The translations under genes and the position numbers were made by a program. A stretch of DNA of 64,000 bases from Sulfurimicrobium sp964384915 (lineage in GTDB: Bacteria > Pseudomonadota > Gammaproteobacteria > Burkholderiales > Sulfuricellaceae), in NCBI GenBank assembly GCA_964384915.1, contig CAYLMA010000013.1, positions 1 to 64,000 on the forward strand, in the 5' to 3' direction. This document shows, piece after piece, positions 1 to 7,649 of the stretch; the first letter of the stretch is position 1; each line of letters opens with the position of its first letter. The notes below the pieces were generated by a model, which was not told where the DNA came from, made no database searches, and was given only the letters and a program-made list of their open reading frames with translations.

Positions 1-765
1 ATCGAAATCCACTTCGTCGATTCCAGCGGCATCATCAGCTGGAACTTCCTCGGCGACAAAGCGGATTTCGAATTCTGCGACTGGAATTTCAGCGCCACCA
101 CCGCCGAGGACTACGCCTGGCTGGTCGATCGAATTCATGAAATGGGCCACGACATCTACGTCGCCGACTTCACCCACCTCGGCGTCTACGCCTGCCGCAT
201 CATCGTGCCGGGCATGTCGGAAATCTACCCGGTGGACGACCTGGAATGGGAGAACAACAGCGTCGGCAACGACATCCGCGAAGCCATCCTGCACCTGCCG
301 GAGCTGGAGGACGAGGAATGCGCCGACCTCCTGGAGACGCTGAACGAGCTCGGTCTGGCCGACCAGCGCCCGGTCGCCGCCCTGATCGGCCTGGCGCCCG
401 ACGCCGGCTCCTTGTGGAGCGACCTGCGCGTGGGCGAGCTCAAAACCCTGCTGGCGCTGGCCATCGGCGACGAGGAGGCGATCCGCGAAGGCTGCGACTG
501 GATACGCCACTTCGAACAGCTCGACCCCGAACGCCGCCGCGTCTACGCCTGCATCGAAACCCTGCTCAAGCTCGACAACCCCGCGCCCTATCGCCAGGCG
601 CTACGGCAACTCTACGGCGCCGCGGCGCTGCGGCAGGCGGAAGCCCTGCTCAGCCGGGAAGAACGTTTCTTCGGCGTGCGGGCGCCAGGCATGATGCTGG
701 CAGGCTGCGACATGCACCAGCGGCTGCTGGCGGCTTACGACAAGCTGCATGCGCGCGGGGGATGA
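1..765 (+). CDS. ycaO: YcaO-type ribosomal S12 methylthiotransferase accessory factor, 3' part
   Basis: The frame is open from base 1, so the start lies outside the window and 254 codons remain. The protein matches the C-terminal half of E. coli YcaO: the end of the YcaO domain, the block VPGMSEIYPV, then the extra C-terminal helical domain ending in a YDKLHA motif. Family knowledge: E. coli YcaO is an ATP-using cytoplasmic protein that assists RimO in beta-methylthiolation of ribosomal protein S12. The ATP-binding part is off the edge and cannot be checked. No partner gene is visible. A lone cyclodehydratase role is unlikely because the E. coli-type C-terminal extension is present. Confidence 0.85.
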   Translation: MEIHFVDSSGIISWNFLGDKADFEFCDWNFSATTAEDYAWLVDRIHEMGHDIYVADFTHLGVYACRIIVPGMSEIYPVDDLEWENNSVGNDIREAILHLPELEDEECADLLETLNELGLADQRPVAALIGLAPDAGSLWSDLRVGELKTLLALAIGDEEAIREGCDWIRHFEQLDPERRRVYACIETLLKLDNPAPYRQALRQLYGAAALRQAEALLSREERFFGVRAPGMMLAGCDMHQRLLAAYDKLHARGG

Positions 766-1137
766 ACAGCGCGAGCAGCGCCTGATTGCATACCAGGCAC
801 ATTGCACGACAGCTTGCATCAGGCCGAATTCCACCCACAGCCGCCACTCGCTTCAGCGCTGCCGGACTGACCTCTCTGCGGGTTGGAGGAGACGGTCGAG
901 GAAATCAATCGACAGGGCGTCAGATCGACCATTGCGGTCAATTGCCTTCACCCCAAGATCAACCGGCTCGATCCTGCTGCATGATTGCGCGACACCTTGG
1001 AGGCGCTGCCGACCTGTCTCAACAGCCCGGCCGATTTGCCGTTGCGGTTCCCCTGTGGAATCTCTACACCACGCAGCTACGTAAGCGAATGTGGCGCGCC
1101 CAGTGCTTGCCATGGGAGAACCAATTTCCATCGTAAT
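766..1137. other. Non-coding stretch after ycaO
   Basis: No convincing gene. Short overlapping frames on both strands lack ribosome sites and recognisable motifs. It may hold the degraded remains of whatever stood between ycaO and the PEP-CTERM relic. Confidence 0.5.
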
Positions 1138-1161
1138 AAACGGCGGCCGAGGCCGCCGTTT
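1138..1161 (-). terminator. Rho-independent terminator of the PEP-CTERM relic
   Basis: A perfect 11-bp stem (AAACGGCGGCC / GGCCGCCGTTT) with a 2-nt loop. On the minus strand it is followed by TTTATTAC. It lies 22 bp beyond the stop of the PEP-CTERM tail and serves that strand. Confidence 0.75.
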
Positions 1162-1183
1162 GATTGTCAAATAGTCCGACAGA

Positions 1184-1303
1184 TCAAGCAATCTGCTTGC
1201 GACGGCGTGCAGTCGCCAGTGCCGCAAGACCGAAACCGGGCATCGCCAATGAGGCAGGCTCAGGAACGCTCTCAGAGGCAGCATATTCCTCCTCAGTTTC
1301 AGG
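1184..1303 (-). pseudogene. C-terminal relic of a PEP-CTERM protein
   Basis: About 39 codons encode a textbook PEP-CTERM sorting tail: VPEPASLAM, a short hydrophobic stretch (GFGLAALA), then the basic cluster ARRRKQ and a stop. Family knowledge: such tails direct exported proteins to an exosortase and are common in exopolysaccharide-making betaproteobacteria. Upstream in this frame there is no matching protein body, because the frame runs under the neighbouring lipoprotein gene. A good terminator still follows. It is probably the stump of a deleted PEP-CTERM gene. A tiny complete protein is unlikely since there is no signal peptide. Confidence 0.7.
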
Positions 1304-1319
1304 GAATCGTTTTGTACGC

Positions 1320-1847
1320 TTAGCGGTAACGGTACGGATAAGGGTATGGGTAACGCAGAGGGTAACGTAAATTCCAGAACGGATCGTAAAAGTACATCGG
1401 CGCAGTGGGAGGCCCAAGAACCGGCCAGAGGTGCAAGGCTTCAACCTTGACCATGGGATAGCGGTATTCATGCTCACCGACCTTCCCTGCCACGGCGGGC
1501 GCCAACGCTCCGACCACGGTAAGTTTCCTGTCGGCGGCATAGACGGATGGCTCGTAGAATCCTTTGGCGCAGGCCATGAAGCGGCCGAAAGTGAGGTCGG
1601 TTTGCAGCGGTTCGCCTTCTTCATCCAGCGGCCGGCTGGAAATTTCGAAACAGGTTTGCTCCGGCTCGGGGGTGGCCTGAACGATCACGCCGCCCCAGCG
1701 CACTTTCGCCCCGGTTTGCCCGCTTTTCCGTACTTCGTCGGGAGTCAGCGCCACGACGGGGCTGTCCGTTCTGGGCAATGGGGTTACGGCGCAGCCGGCA
1801 AGGAATAAGGCTGCCATGAGTGAGGAAAAAGTTGAACTGATTTTCAT
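1320..1847 (-). CDS. Slp-family outer-membrane lipoprotein
   Basis: A 175-residue protein starting MKISSTFSSL. It has a lipoprotein signal peptide with lipobox LAGC near residue 20, so it should be lipidated and anchored in the outer membrane. The body (SGAKVRWGG-like block, then WGGVIVQATPEPEQTCFEI) follows the Slp/YeaY family, whose role is linked to starvation and envelope stress but is not well defined. The C-terminus is an unusual Pro/Tyr/Arg run (repeats of YPYPYRYR type). The ATG at 1847 was chosen because it puts the signal peptide at the N-terminus; a longer frame would bury it. It begins 4 bp after the upstream gene, so the two are probably co-transcribed. Confidence 0.75.
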   Translation of the reverse strand: MKISSTFSSLMAALFLAGCAVTPLPRTDSPVVALTPDEVRKSGQTGAKVRWGGVIVQATPEPEQTCFEISSRPLDEEGEPLQTDLTFGRFMACAKGFYEPSVYAADRKLTVVGALAPAVAGKVGEHEYRYPMVKVEALHLWPVLGPPTAPMYFYDPFWNLRYPLRYPYPYPYRYR

Positions 1848-1851
1848 ATGC

Positions 1852-4436
1852 TCACTTTGACAACGCGGCACGTCGAATAGTTGGGCGCTCAAGCGTTCCA
1901 CCCAGGGTGTAGTTGCCGCGCACCGTCTTCTTCCTGGTTTCCACCTGGAGCTTCACCGCTCCGGACATCGCTCCCTTGCCGGAAACCTCGGCCAGACCTT
2001 CGAGTTGCAACTCCGGTCCGGCCATGCGGATCGCCTTGTATGCCTGTTTGTCGCCGAGCGGTTCAAGTTTGAACGACCAGGTATCGAAGGGGGTGTGCGC
2101 GCTGTAGATCGCTTCGACATCGTAGTGAATGGCGGCAGGCAGATCGAACCCGGACACCTTGCCCGCCCGCAGCGTTGTGATGCCTGACAGCAGCGGGGAG
2201 CGGAAAAGATTTTCCGGAATGTTCGCCTGCTGCACGAAGGATAGCGCCGCATCGAGTTTGCCGGAAACAGACAGGGTTTCTGACGCAGTGGAAGAAGGCG
2301 CAATGTTTGCCCCCGCAATTCGCACATCCCCCGTTGCCGACCAGCCCCGAGCCCAGGACAGGAGCAGCGATCCGCTCACTTTCCCGCCGTGGCTGGTGCC
2401 GTTCAATTCGGCAAAGCGGACTTGCCTGCCGCTCACCGTCCCTGCCGCCTGCAGCGTGTCGATTCTGACCGGCAGGAAGCTCAAGGGAATGACGTCGCGT
2501 GCCTTGAGCGTAATCGCAAGGCCCTCCGCTGCGGGCGAAAAATCCGCTCTCAGCGTGCCATCCTCACTGCCCAGCCAGGCCTTTTCAATTCGCCCCGAAT
2601 TCGACAAAACAAATTCGCCCTTGAATGGCGGAGGCGCGCCCTCGCCAGGCGCAATGCTTGCGCCACTGAAGGATATCAGCCCGATCTGGTAGGCTGGCTG
2701 TTGCTGCACGCTCCTTGCGGGCCAGCCCGCCATGCCCTCCAGCGCCCCCGCCGCCAAATCGATTTTTTCCAGTTCGATGCGTTCGACCTGGTGGCCATCG
2801 CCAAGCAAGGTTCCCCATCCTGCATAGATGCGCGCATCCGCAATGCGAATACCGGCCTGCGGGCCGATTTCAACCTGTCTGAGCTTGAGATAGGGCGAGG
2901 GAAAGAGTGCAATATGCAGCGAATGCATCTTCACCGGCTCGCCCAGCCTTGCGCTTACCAGCGTTTCAAGCCGCTTCTGGGTGGAGGAAAGGGGTACGAA
3001 ATGGACGCCCGTCAGGCCTATGGCCAGCAGCGCCACAAAGCCTGCCGCACCCCATTTGAGCATGCGCAGGGCCTTGGCGGCCCGCTCGCCGGGCTCGGCT
3101 TCCACATGCTCCCGGACATCTTCTTCCTCGCGGCATGAACGCGCGGCCTGGGTGCCGGTCTCGCGCTCGGCTTCTTCCCTAGTCTTGCGCTCGGACTCTG
3201 CCTGGGCACGAAGCGCCTCTTCTTCCCTGGAGGCACGTTCCGCTTCCTCCAGCGCAAGGCGCTCTGCTTCATCCCGTGCGCGCCGCTCCGCCTCTTCCCA
3301 CGCTTGACGCTTGGCCTCTTCCTGCGCCAAAAGCTCTGCCTCTTTCCGGGCTTGACGCTCGGCCTCTTCGCGGGCGAGGCGTTCCGCTTCCTCTTTCGCC
3401 CTGCGCTCGGCTTCTTCCTGCGNNNNNNNNNNNNNNNNNNNNNNNNNNNNNNNNNNNNNNNNNNNNNNNNNNNNNNNNNNNNNNNNNNNNNNNNNNNNNN
3501 NNNNNNNNNNNNNNNNNNNNNNTCCGCTTCTTCCCTTGCCTTGCGCTCCGCTTCCTCGCGGGCGAGGCGTTCCGCTTCCTCTTTCGCCCTGCGCTCGGCT
3601 TCTTCCTGCGCCAAACGCTCGGCCTCTTCACGGGCGCGCTGCTCCGCTTCTTCCCTTGCCTTGCGCTCCGCTTCCTCGCGGGCGAGGCGTTCCGCTTCCT
3701 CTTTCGCCCTGCGCTCGGCTTCTTCCTGCGCCAAACGCTCGGCCTCTTCACGGGCGCGCTGCTCCGCTTCTTCCCTTGCCTTGCGCTCCGCTTCCAGTGC
3801 CTGCTGCTTTTCCTTTTCGCGCGCCTCTAACCTCTTTTCAAGCCTTGCATCGCGCTCTTTACGCTCCGCTTCCTCTTTCGCCCTGCGTGCTGCCTCTTCC
3901 CGGATGCGCCGTTTCTCTTCCTCCTGCGCCTTCCGTTCCGCCTCCTCCCTCCCCTTGCGTTCGGCGTCCTCCCTTACTTTTATCTCAACCTGCAATTGGC
4001 GCTCCGCCTCTGCCCTTCGAGCTATCTGTTCGGATTCCCTGCGCAGTTTTTCCTCAATTTCGCCAAATGACTGCAAATCCTCTTCCGCATCTTTTTTTTC
4101 GCCGGTTTTTTGCCGTGCCACCGCTTCCATGAATGCCTGGGTATTCGCCATGGTTACGTGTATGCCCTGGGGTGTATGAGGCGCCGCATTGATCGTGAAC
4201 TGGGTAACGGGAGCATAGATTTCGCGAATGAGTCTGTCCCGCACCAGACCTTCCACCTCATCCAGGAATTTCTTTTCCTTCATCCCCGATGCTGCCAACA
4301 GCTGTTCAAGCGTGGAAGCCCCGTCTATCAACGCCAGTATCTTTTGAGTGGCGCTGGCAAAAATACCCCAGCGCCCCCTGGTTTCAATAATGCCTTTTGG
4401 GGTTTTTTCGAAGATGGCTTGTTTGTCAATTGGCAT
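1852..4436 (-). CDS. Large coiled-coil protein with C-terminal AsmA-like domain, interrupted by assembly gap
   Basis: Read on the minus strand there is one gene in two pieces on either side of 100 N. The N-terminus (about 80 residues from MPIDKQAIFEK) is a small globular domain of winged-helix character. A very long charged coiled coil of EEAERKAREEAE-type repeats follows. After the gap the coil ends, a single transmembrane helix (GAAGFVALLAIGLTGVHF) follows, then about 370 residues of AsmA/DUF748-like beta-rich periplasmic sequence. The pieces are in different frames only because the gap length is arbitrary: a gap of 32+120n bases (the repeat phase) joins them exactly in frame, giving at least 838 residues. 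Family knowledge: AsmA-like proteins act in envelope lipid homeostasis. The cytoplasmic coil is unusual for them. Function unknown. Confidence 0.75.
3369..3780. repeat. 120-bp tandem repeat encoding coiled coil
   Basis: Positions 3541-3660 and 3661-3780 are identical over all 120 bases. The repeat continues into the gap and reappears at about 3369-3422. It encodes a 40-residue Glu/Arg/Ala/Lys coiled-coil unit. Copy number is unknown. Confidence 0.95.
3423..3522. other. Assembly gap (100 N)
   Basis: Exactly 100 N, the conventional placeholder for a gap of unknown size. It lies inside the 120-bp repeat array, which short reads would not resolve. Confidence 0.99.
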
Positions 4437-4936
4437 GCTTCATAATCCGGACACATGCGCCAAAACGCAATAATTCAAATTTCACTTCCATTTTACGGCA
4501 AACGTTATGTGAATATACATGACCACTGCAGCGGGATTTTCGCTTTCGAGACCGGGATGCAGCATGGTTTCCAGACATCCTTTCCAAATTAGGCCACCCC
4601 TGATTTCTCAATACTACTCTTTCAATCCGTAATTTTCGTAAACAATGCGTTACCCGGACAAAACCCTTCTCCCCAACCCGGATTATTCATTTGAACATGA
4701 GGGGAAAAGCGCCTTCTTAAGAACAATCCGGGCCTACTTACGCCTTTTGCGATATTACATTCTACGCATAATACCCGATTGTTTTTATCGACTATTGCGC
4801 TATATTGGTAACTTAGGCATGGGCAATCCTTTTGACGGCTCCAATAGTCATGAGCAAATTGCCCGTGCCCATGGGGCGCGAAGGGTTTTCGCTCACTCGG
4901 CACATAGCGCCATTCCCACTATGGAAGGAGATGACA
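4437..4936. other. Non-coding region between divergent genes
   Basis: It separates the minus-strand coiled-coil gene from the plus-strand gene at 4937. The part at about 4700-4820 is AT-rich and probably carries promoters. The small frames here have no motif or ribosome site, and nothing specific can be named. Confidence 0.5.
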
Positions 4937-5353
4937 ATGAAAGCAGCTCACATCAATTATTCGGGCATGAATCTGGACTACAAGATGGCAAGCGTACTGG
5001 CCGCGGCTTTTGCCGACAAGGACCCTACTATTATCGATCCGGTCATGGTCGCCTGGCACGACAAGCTGGCAGCGCGCATGTCTCCCACGATCGAGGGCGC
5101 CGACGTCAATACACGCTGGCACGACTATGGGGAAAGCCATGGCGGCAAGCTTGAAATAGACGTAAATGGTGAATTCGATTTCATCTTTGCGGATTCCAGC
5201 GCCTTCGAGCCATACGGTCCCAGCCCGTATATCAACCTGCATGACAAGAACGGCAACGAGTACCTGTGCCAGATCAATGCGTTGCGCGACCCGCATGATC
5301 CCAGCAAGGAGGCCTGCGTGGTTCTCGACGACTGGACAAGCAAGCTGACTTAG
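4937..5353 (+). CDS. Conserved hypothetical protein (AF1514-like)
   Basis: A 138-residue soluble protein without signal peptide or membrane segment. The second ATG of ATGACAATG was chosen because AAGGAG lies 6 bases before it; the first would be only 1-2 bases away. Recognisable blocks are FADSSAFEPYGPSPYINL and a following DKNGNEYLC. From memory these resemble the small AF1514 family of unknown function, but this is not certain. No catalytic motif is evident. The next gene is 74 bp downstream on the same strand with its own strong ribosome site, so the two may form a small stress-type operon. Confidence 0.6.
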   Translation: MKAAHINYSGMNLDYKMASVLAAAFADKDPTIIDPVMVAWHDKLAARMSPTIEGADVNTRWHDYGESHGGKLEIDVNGEFDFIFADSSAFEPYGPSPYINLHDKNGNEYLCQINALRDPHDPSKEACVVLDDWTSKLT

Positions 5354-5427
5354 CACCGGACTTCAGGGCGTTTCTTGGTGCCGGATAAATCAGGCAGAGC
5401 GGCGCATGCCGCCAAGGAGATTCAATC

Positions 5428-5796
5428 ATGTCTCAACACAATTCCATTGTCGCCACCTATGCAAACCACGGCCTGGCCATGGCTACCGTCAAGAAACTCC
5501 AAAACTCGGGGTTCGACATGCGCAAGCTTTTCATCGTCGCCAAGGATGAAGATCCATCCCTGACGGGGACTGCGGTAGTGCATGAATTGAGCGATATCGG
5601 CAGCGACCAGTTAAGCTGCATTCCCAGGGAGAATATCCCTAATTACGAGGCCGAACTGGAAGTCGACAGGCTGCTCCTCGTGGCTCATGGAACGCCCGAC
5701 GAAATTGCTCTGGCGAGGCGCGTTATTGATTCAAGCCACCCCGAGGGATGGGACGGAAACGTTGGCTGCGCGGTCTATTATGGTTGCAATGACTAG
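5428..5796 (+). CDS. Small protein with general-stress (YflT-like) N-terminal domain
   Basis: 122 residues. The start ATHGLAMATVKKLQNSGFDMRKLFIVAKD is the beta-alpha-beta opening of general-stress-protein-17M / YflT-type domains (alternation of VATY, helix, LFIVAKDE). The glycine-rich membrane-like hairpin common in longer relatives is missing, so this is a soluble short form. AAGGAG precedes the ATG by about 9 bases. It follows the AF1514-like gene on the same strand. Function unknown; the family is generally stress-linked. Confidence 0.6.
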   Translation: MSQHNSIVATYANHGLAMATVKKLQNSGFDMRKLFIVAKDEDPSLTGTAVVHELSDIGSDQLSCIPRENIPNYEAELEVDRLLLVAHGTPDEIALARRVIDSSHPEGWDGNVGCAVYYGCND

Positions 5797-5839
5797 AAAC
5801 CTGTCGGACTTAAAGGAAATCGGCTGCAAATCCGACAGG

Positions 5840-5967
5840 CTAGTACCATGTAACACATGAACGAAAACCAACCCCTCCAAACCTCCCCTTGTCGGGGGAG
5901 GCTTAAAGGCTTCCCCCCTGACAAGGGGGGACTGGGGGGGTTGGATTAAGGTGTTACATAGCACTAG
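5840..5967. repeat. MITE-like palindromic element, 128 bp
   Basis: The ends are CTAGTACCATGTAACAC and GTGTTACATAGCACTAG, inverted with 15 of 17 matches. Inside lies a second inverted repeat: AACCTCCCCTTGTCGGGGGAG facing a GACAAGGGGGGACTGGGGGG arm. There is no reading frame. CTAG occurs at both outer ends and could be a 4-bp target duplication. It looks like a non-autonomous mobile element or a REP-type repeat. Confidence 0.75.
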
Positions 5968-6148
5968 GGCGTGTTAACACTCATTTCGTCTCAGCCTGAC
6001 GGATGCCGAGCCGCGGGCATGCGCGGCGCTGGCGAGCGCCATTTTCCCGGCCCACAGCATCCGATTGAAGAAGACTCTCGGCGTCGTGGGCCGCCAGGGA
6101 CAGCAACTGGCGCAAAGCGAAAAACCAGTGCTGGAAGCGCGCTCGATG

Positions 6149-6805
6149 CTAAGACGCAAGTAGTCCCTTTTCTATCGCATAGGCGGTCAGCGTGGCTGCA
6201 TTGTGCAGATCGAGCTTCTTCATCAGGTTGGAGCGGTGCTTTTCGACCGTTTTGACGCTCAGGTTGAGGTATTCGGCGATGTACTTGTTGGGATGCCCTT
6301 CGGCTACCAGCTTCAGCACTTCCCGTTCGCGGTGGGTAAGCGAATCCCAGGCGCTGGAAGGGGCGGAGGAGTTTCCCCCGCACAGGTAGCCGTTAATTAC
6401 CTTGCCCGCGATATCGGGGCTCAGATAGGGCTTGCCGTCCAGCACGCTGCGGATTGCCACGCGCAATTCATCATGGGTGGCATCCTTGAGGAGATAGCCG
6501 TCAGCGCCGGCGCGCAGGCTTTCGTGGATGTACTCATCGGCCTTGTGAATGGTAAGCACCAGCACGCGAGTCTCAGGGTAACGACGCTTGATATCGCGTA
6601 TGGCCTCGATGCCGTTCATGCCCGGCATGGACAGGTCCATCAGCACGAGATGCGGGCGCAGCGTACCGATTGACTGGACTGCGTCACGGCCATTGCTCGC
6701 TTCACCAACAATTTCGATATCCGGCTCCTGAGTCAACAATGCCCGAAGCCCGGCCCGGAGCAAGGTGTGATCTTCAACGATAAGAATGCGCTGTTTTTCA
6801 GGCAT
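6149..6805 (-). CDS. NarL/FixJ-family response regulator
   Basis: 218 residues. An N-terminal receiver domain has acidic pair ED (about 11-12), phospho-acceptor Asp in LVLMDLSMPGMNG (about 57), the conserved Thr in VLVLTIH and Lys in LLKDAT. A C-terminal LuxR-type helix-turn-helix follows (LTHREREVLKLVAEG ... VKTVEKHRSNLMKKL, about 150-210). It is a cytoplasmic DNA-binding regulator switched by phosphorylation. No kinase is adjacent. The nearest same-strand candidate is the HisKA_3-type kinase at 9094-9882, a kinase class that normally partners NarL-type regulators; this pairing is inference. Confidence 0.9.
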   Translation of the reverse strand: MPEKQRILIVEDHTLLRAGLRALLTQEPDIEIVGEASNGRDAVQSIGTLRPHLVLMDLSMPGMNGIEAIRDIKRRYPETRVLVLTIHKADEYIHESLRAGADGYLLKDATHDELRVAIRSVLDGKPYLSPDIAGKVINGYLCGGNSSAPSSAWDSLTHREREVLKLVAEGHPNKYIAEYLNLSVKTVEKHRSNLMKKLDLHNAATLTAYAIEKGLLAS

Positions 6806-7141
6806 GAACTACTCCGAATTTAAAATAACAATTACTTGCAGCATCCTGCTTGACATGGCCACATGCTGGCCAGAGTTTACGGCAGCGCTCGGATTCAGCC
6901 GGTACGCAATGTCTCACCTTAACACTACGGTCGTAACAATTATCTAGGCAGATAAAGGTATTCGTTTCTACGTATTACACCGTATTTTCTGGTCAGGCAA
7001 TCCACTCATCCGGCAAACACACAGCCGCTTCAAAACTACAGTTCCCCTAAGCATGAAATCAGCACAATTACTGATTTGGATGACATATTTCATGCGCTAC
7101 AGTATCACCATCGACGTTACTTCAAATACTTAGGAGGGATT
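6806..7141. other. Divergent intergenic region
   Basis: No gene. It must contain the promoters of the NarL-type regulator (minus) and of the two small SAP/Cys proteins (plus). It is AT-rich around 6930-7000. A small inverted repeat, TTATCTaggcAGATAA, sits near 6940. No operator could be assigned. Confidence 0.5.
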
Positions 7142-7336
7142 ATGAAAATACAGGACATCCGTAGCCTCGCGCGAGGCCTTGGACTAAAGCCCAAGGCCAC
7201 ATCCAAAGCTGAACTGATCCGCGAACTTCAGCGTCATGAAGGCAATTTTGACTGTTACGCAACAGCCTTGCTTGGCGACTGCGACCAGACCGAATGCCTG
7301 TGGCGCAAAGACTGTTTAGCCGCCATCAGCCAATAG
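7142..7336 (+). CDS. Small SAP-like protein with C-terminal cysteine motif
   Basis: 64 residues. ATG at 7142 follows a strong AGGAGGG. Residues 1-35 look like a SAP-type helix-extended-helix (IQDIRSLARGLGLKPKATSKAELIRELQ), a fold often used for nucleic-acid binding. The tail carries four cysteines as CYATALLGDC and CLWRKDC. The neighbouring gene at 7381 encodes the same tail pattern. It may bind metal and nucleic acid, but this is inference. No known function. Confidence 0.65.
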   Translation: MKIQDIRSLARGLGLKPKATSKAELIRELQRHEGNFDCYATALLGDCDQTECLWRKDCLAAISQ

Positions 7337-7380
7337 CAAGGCTATCGCCGGCATGTGGCCGGACCTGATTGGAGCCAACT

Positions 7381-7596
7381 ATGAGCATTGCACAACCAAA
7401 ACAAGTGGCATGCGCTTCAGAAATCAATAAACCAGCGCCGCGCACGCCCTATTCGCAACAAACGGAATTGATCAGAAAAACCCAATCCCTTCGCGGCAAT
7501 GAACCGTGCTTCGCCTCTGATAAAAGCGACGATTGCGCAGAAATTTGCCAGTGGCGCCGCGAATGCCGCAGGTTGAAAGCGGCATGGTTGCGCTAG
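7381..7596 (+). CDS. Small cysteine-motif protein, paralogue of upstream gene
   Basis: 71 residues. ATG at 7381 follows GGAG; a TTG 12 bases upstream is less likely. The C-terminal half shares the plan of the preceding gene: ELIRKTQSLRGNEPCFAS, then DDC and CQWRREC (compare ELIRELQRHEGNFDCYAT ... CLWRKDC). The N-terminal SAP-like part is not kept and is replaced by a Pro/Lys-rich stretch. The genes are 44 bp apart and probably form one transcript. Function unknown. Confidence 0.6.
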   Translation: MSIAQPKQVACASEINKPAPRTPYSQQTELIRKTQSLRGNEPCFASDKSDDCAEICQWRRECRRLKAAWLR

Positions 7597-7649
7597 GAAA
7601 AGACTGGCGCAAGCATGAAAAGTGATGCGAAAGACTCGCAAAGGCTGGC

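Noticed and set aside
853..1284. A 143-codon minus-strand frame between ycaO and slp
   Set aside because: It runs out of frame with the PEP-CTERM tail, has no recognisable sequence and crosses the terminator.
3369..3780. CRISPR array
   Set aside because: The repeat is directly tandem, 120 bp, translated, and has no spacers. No other array-like pattern was seen in the window.
5968..6148. IS transposase remnant (GGGCGTGTTAACACT end and an antisense protein-like stretch)
   Set aside because: It looks like an insertion-sequence end, but no transposase motif can be read, so no family is assigned.
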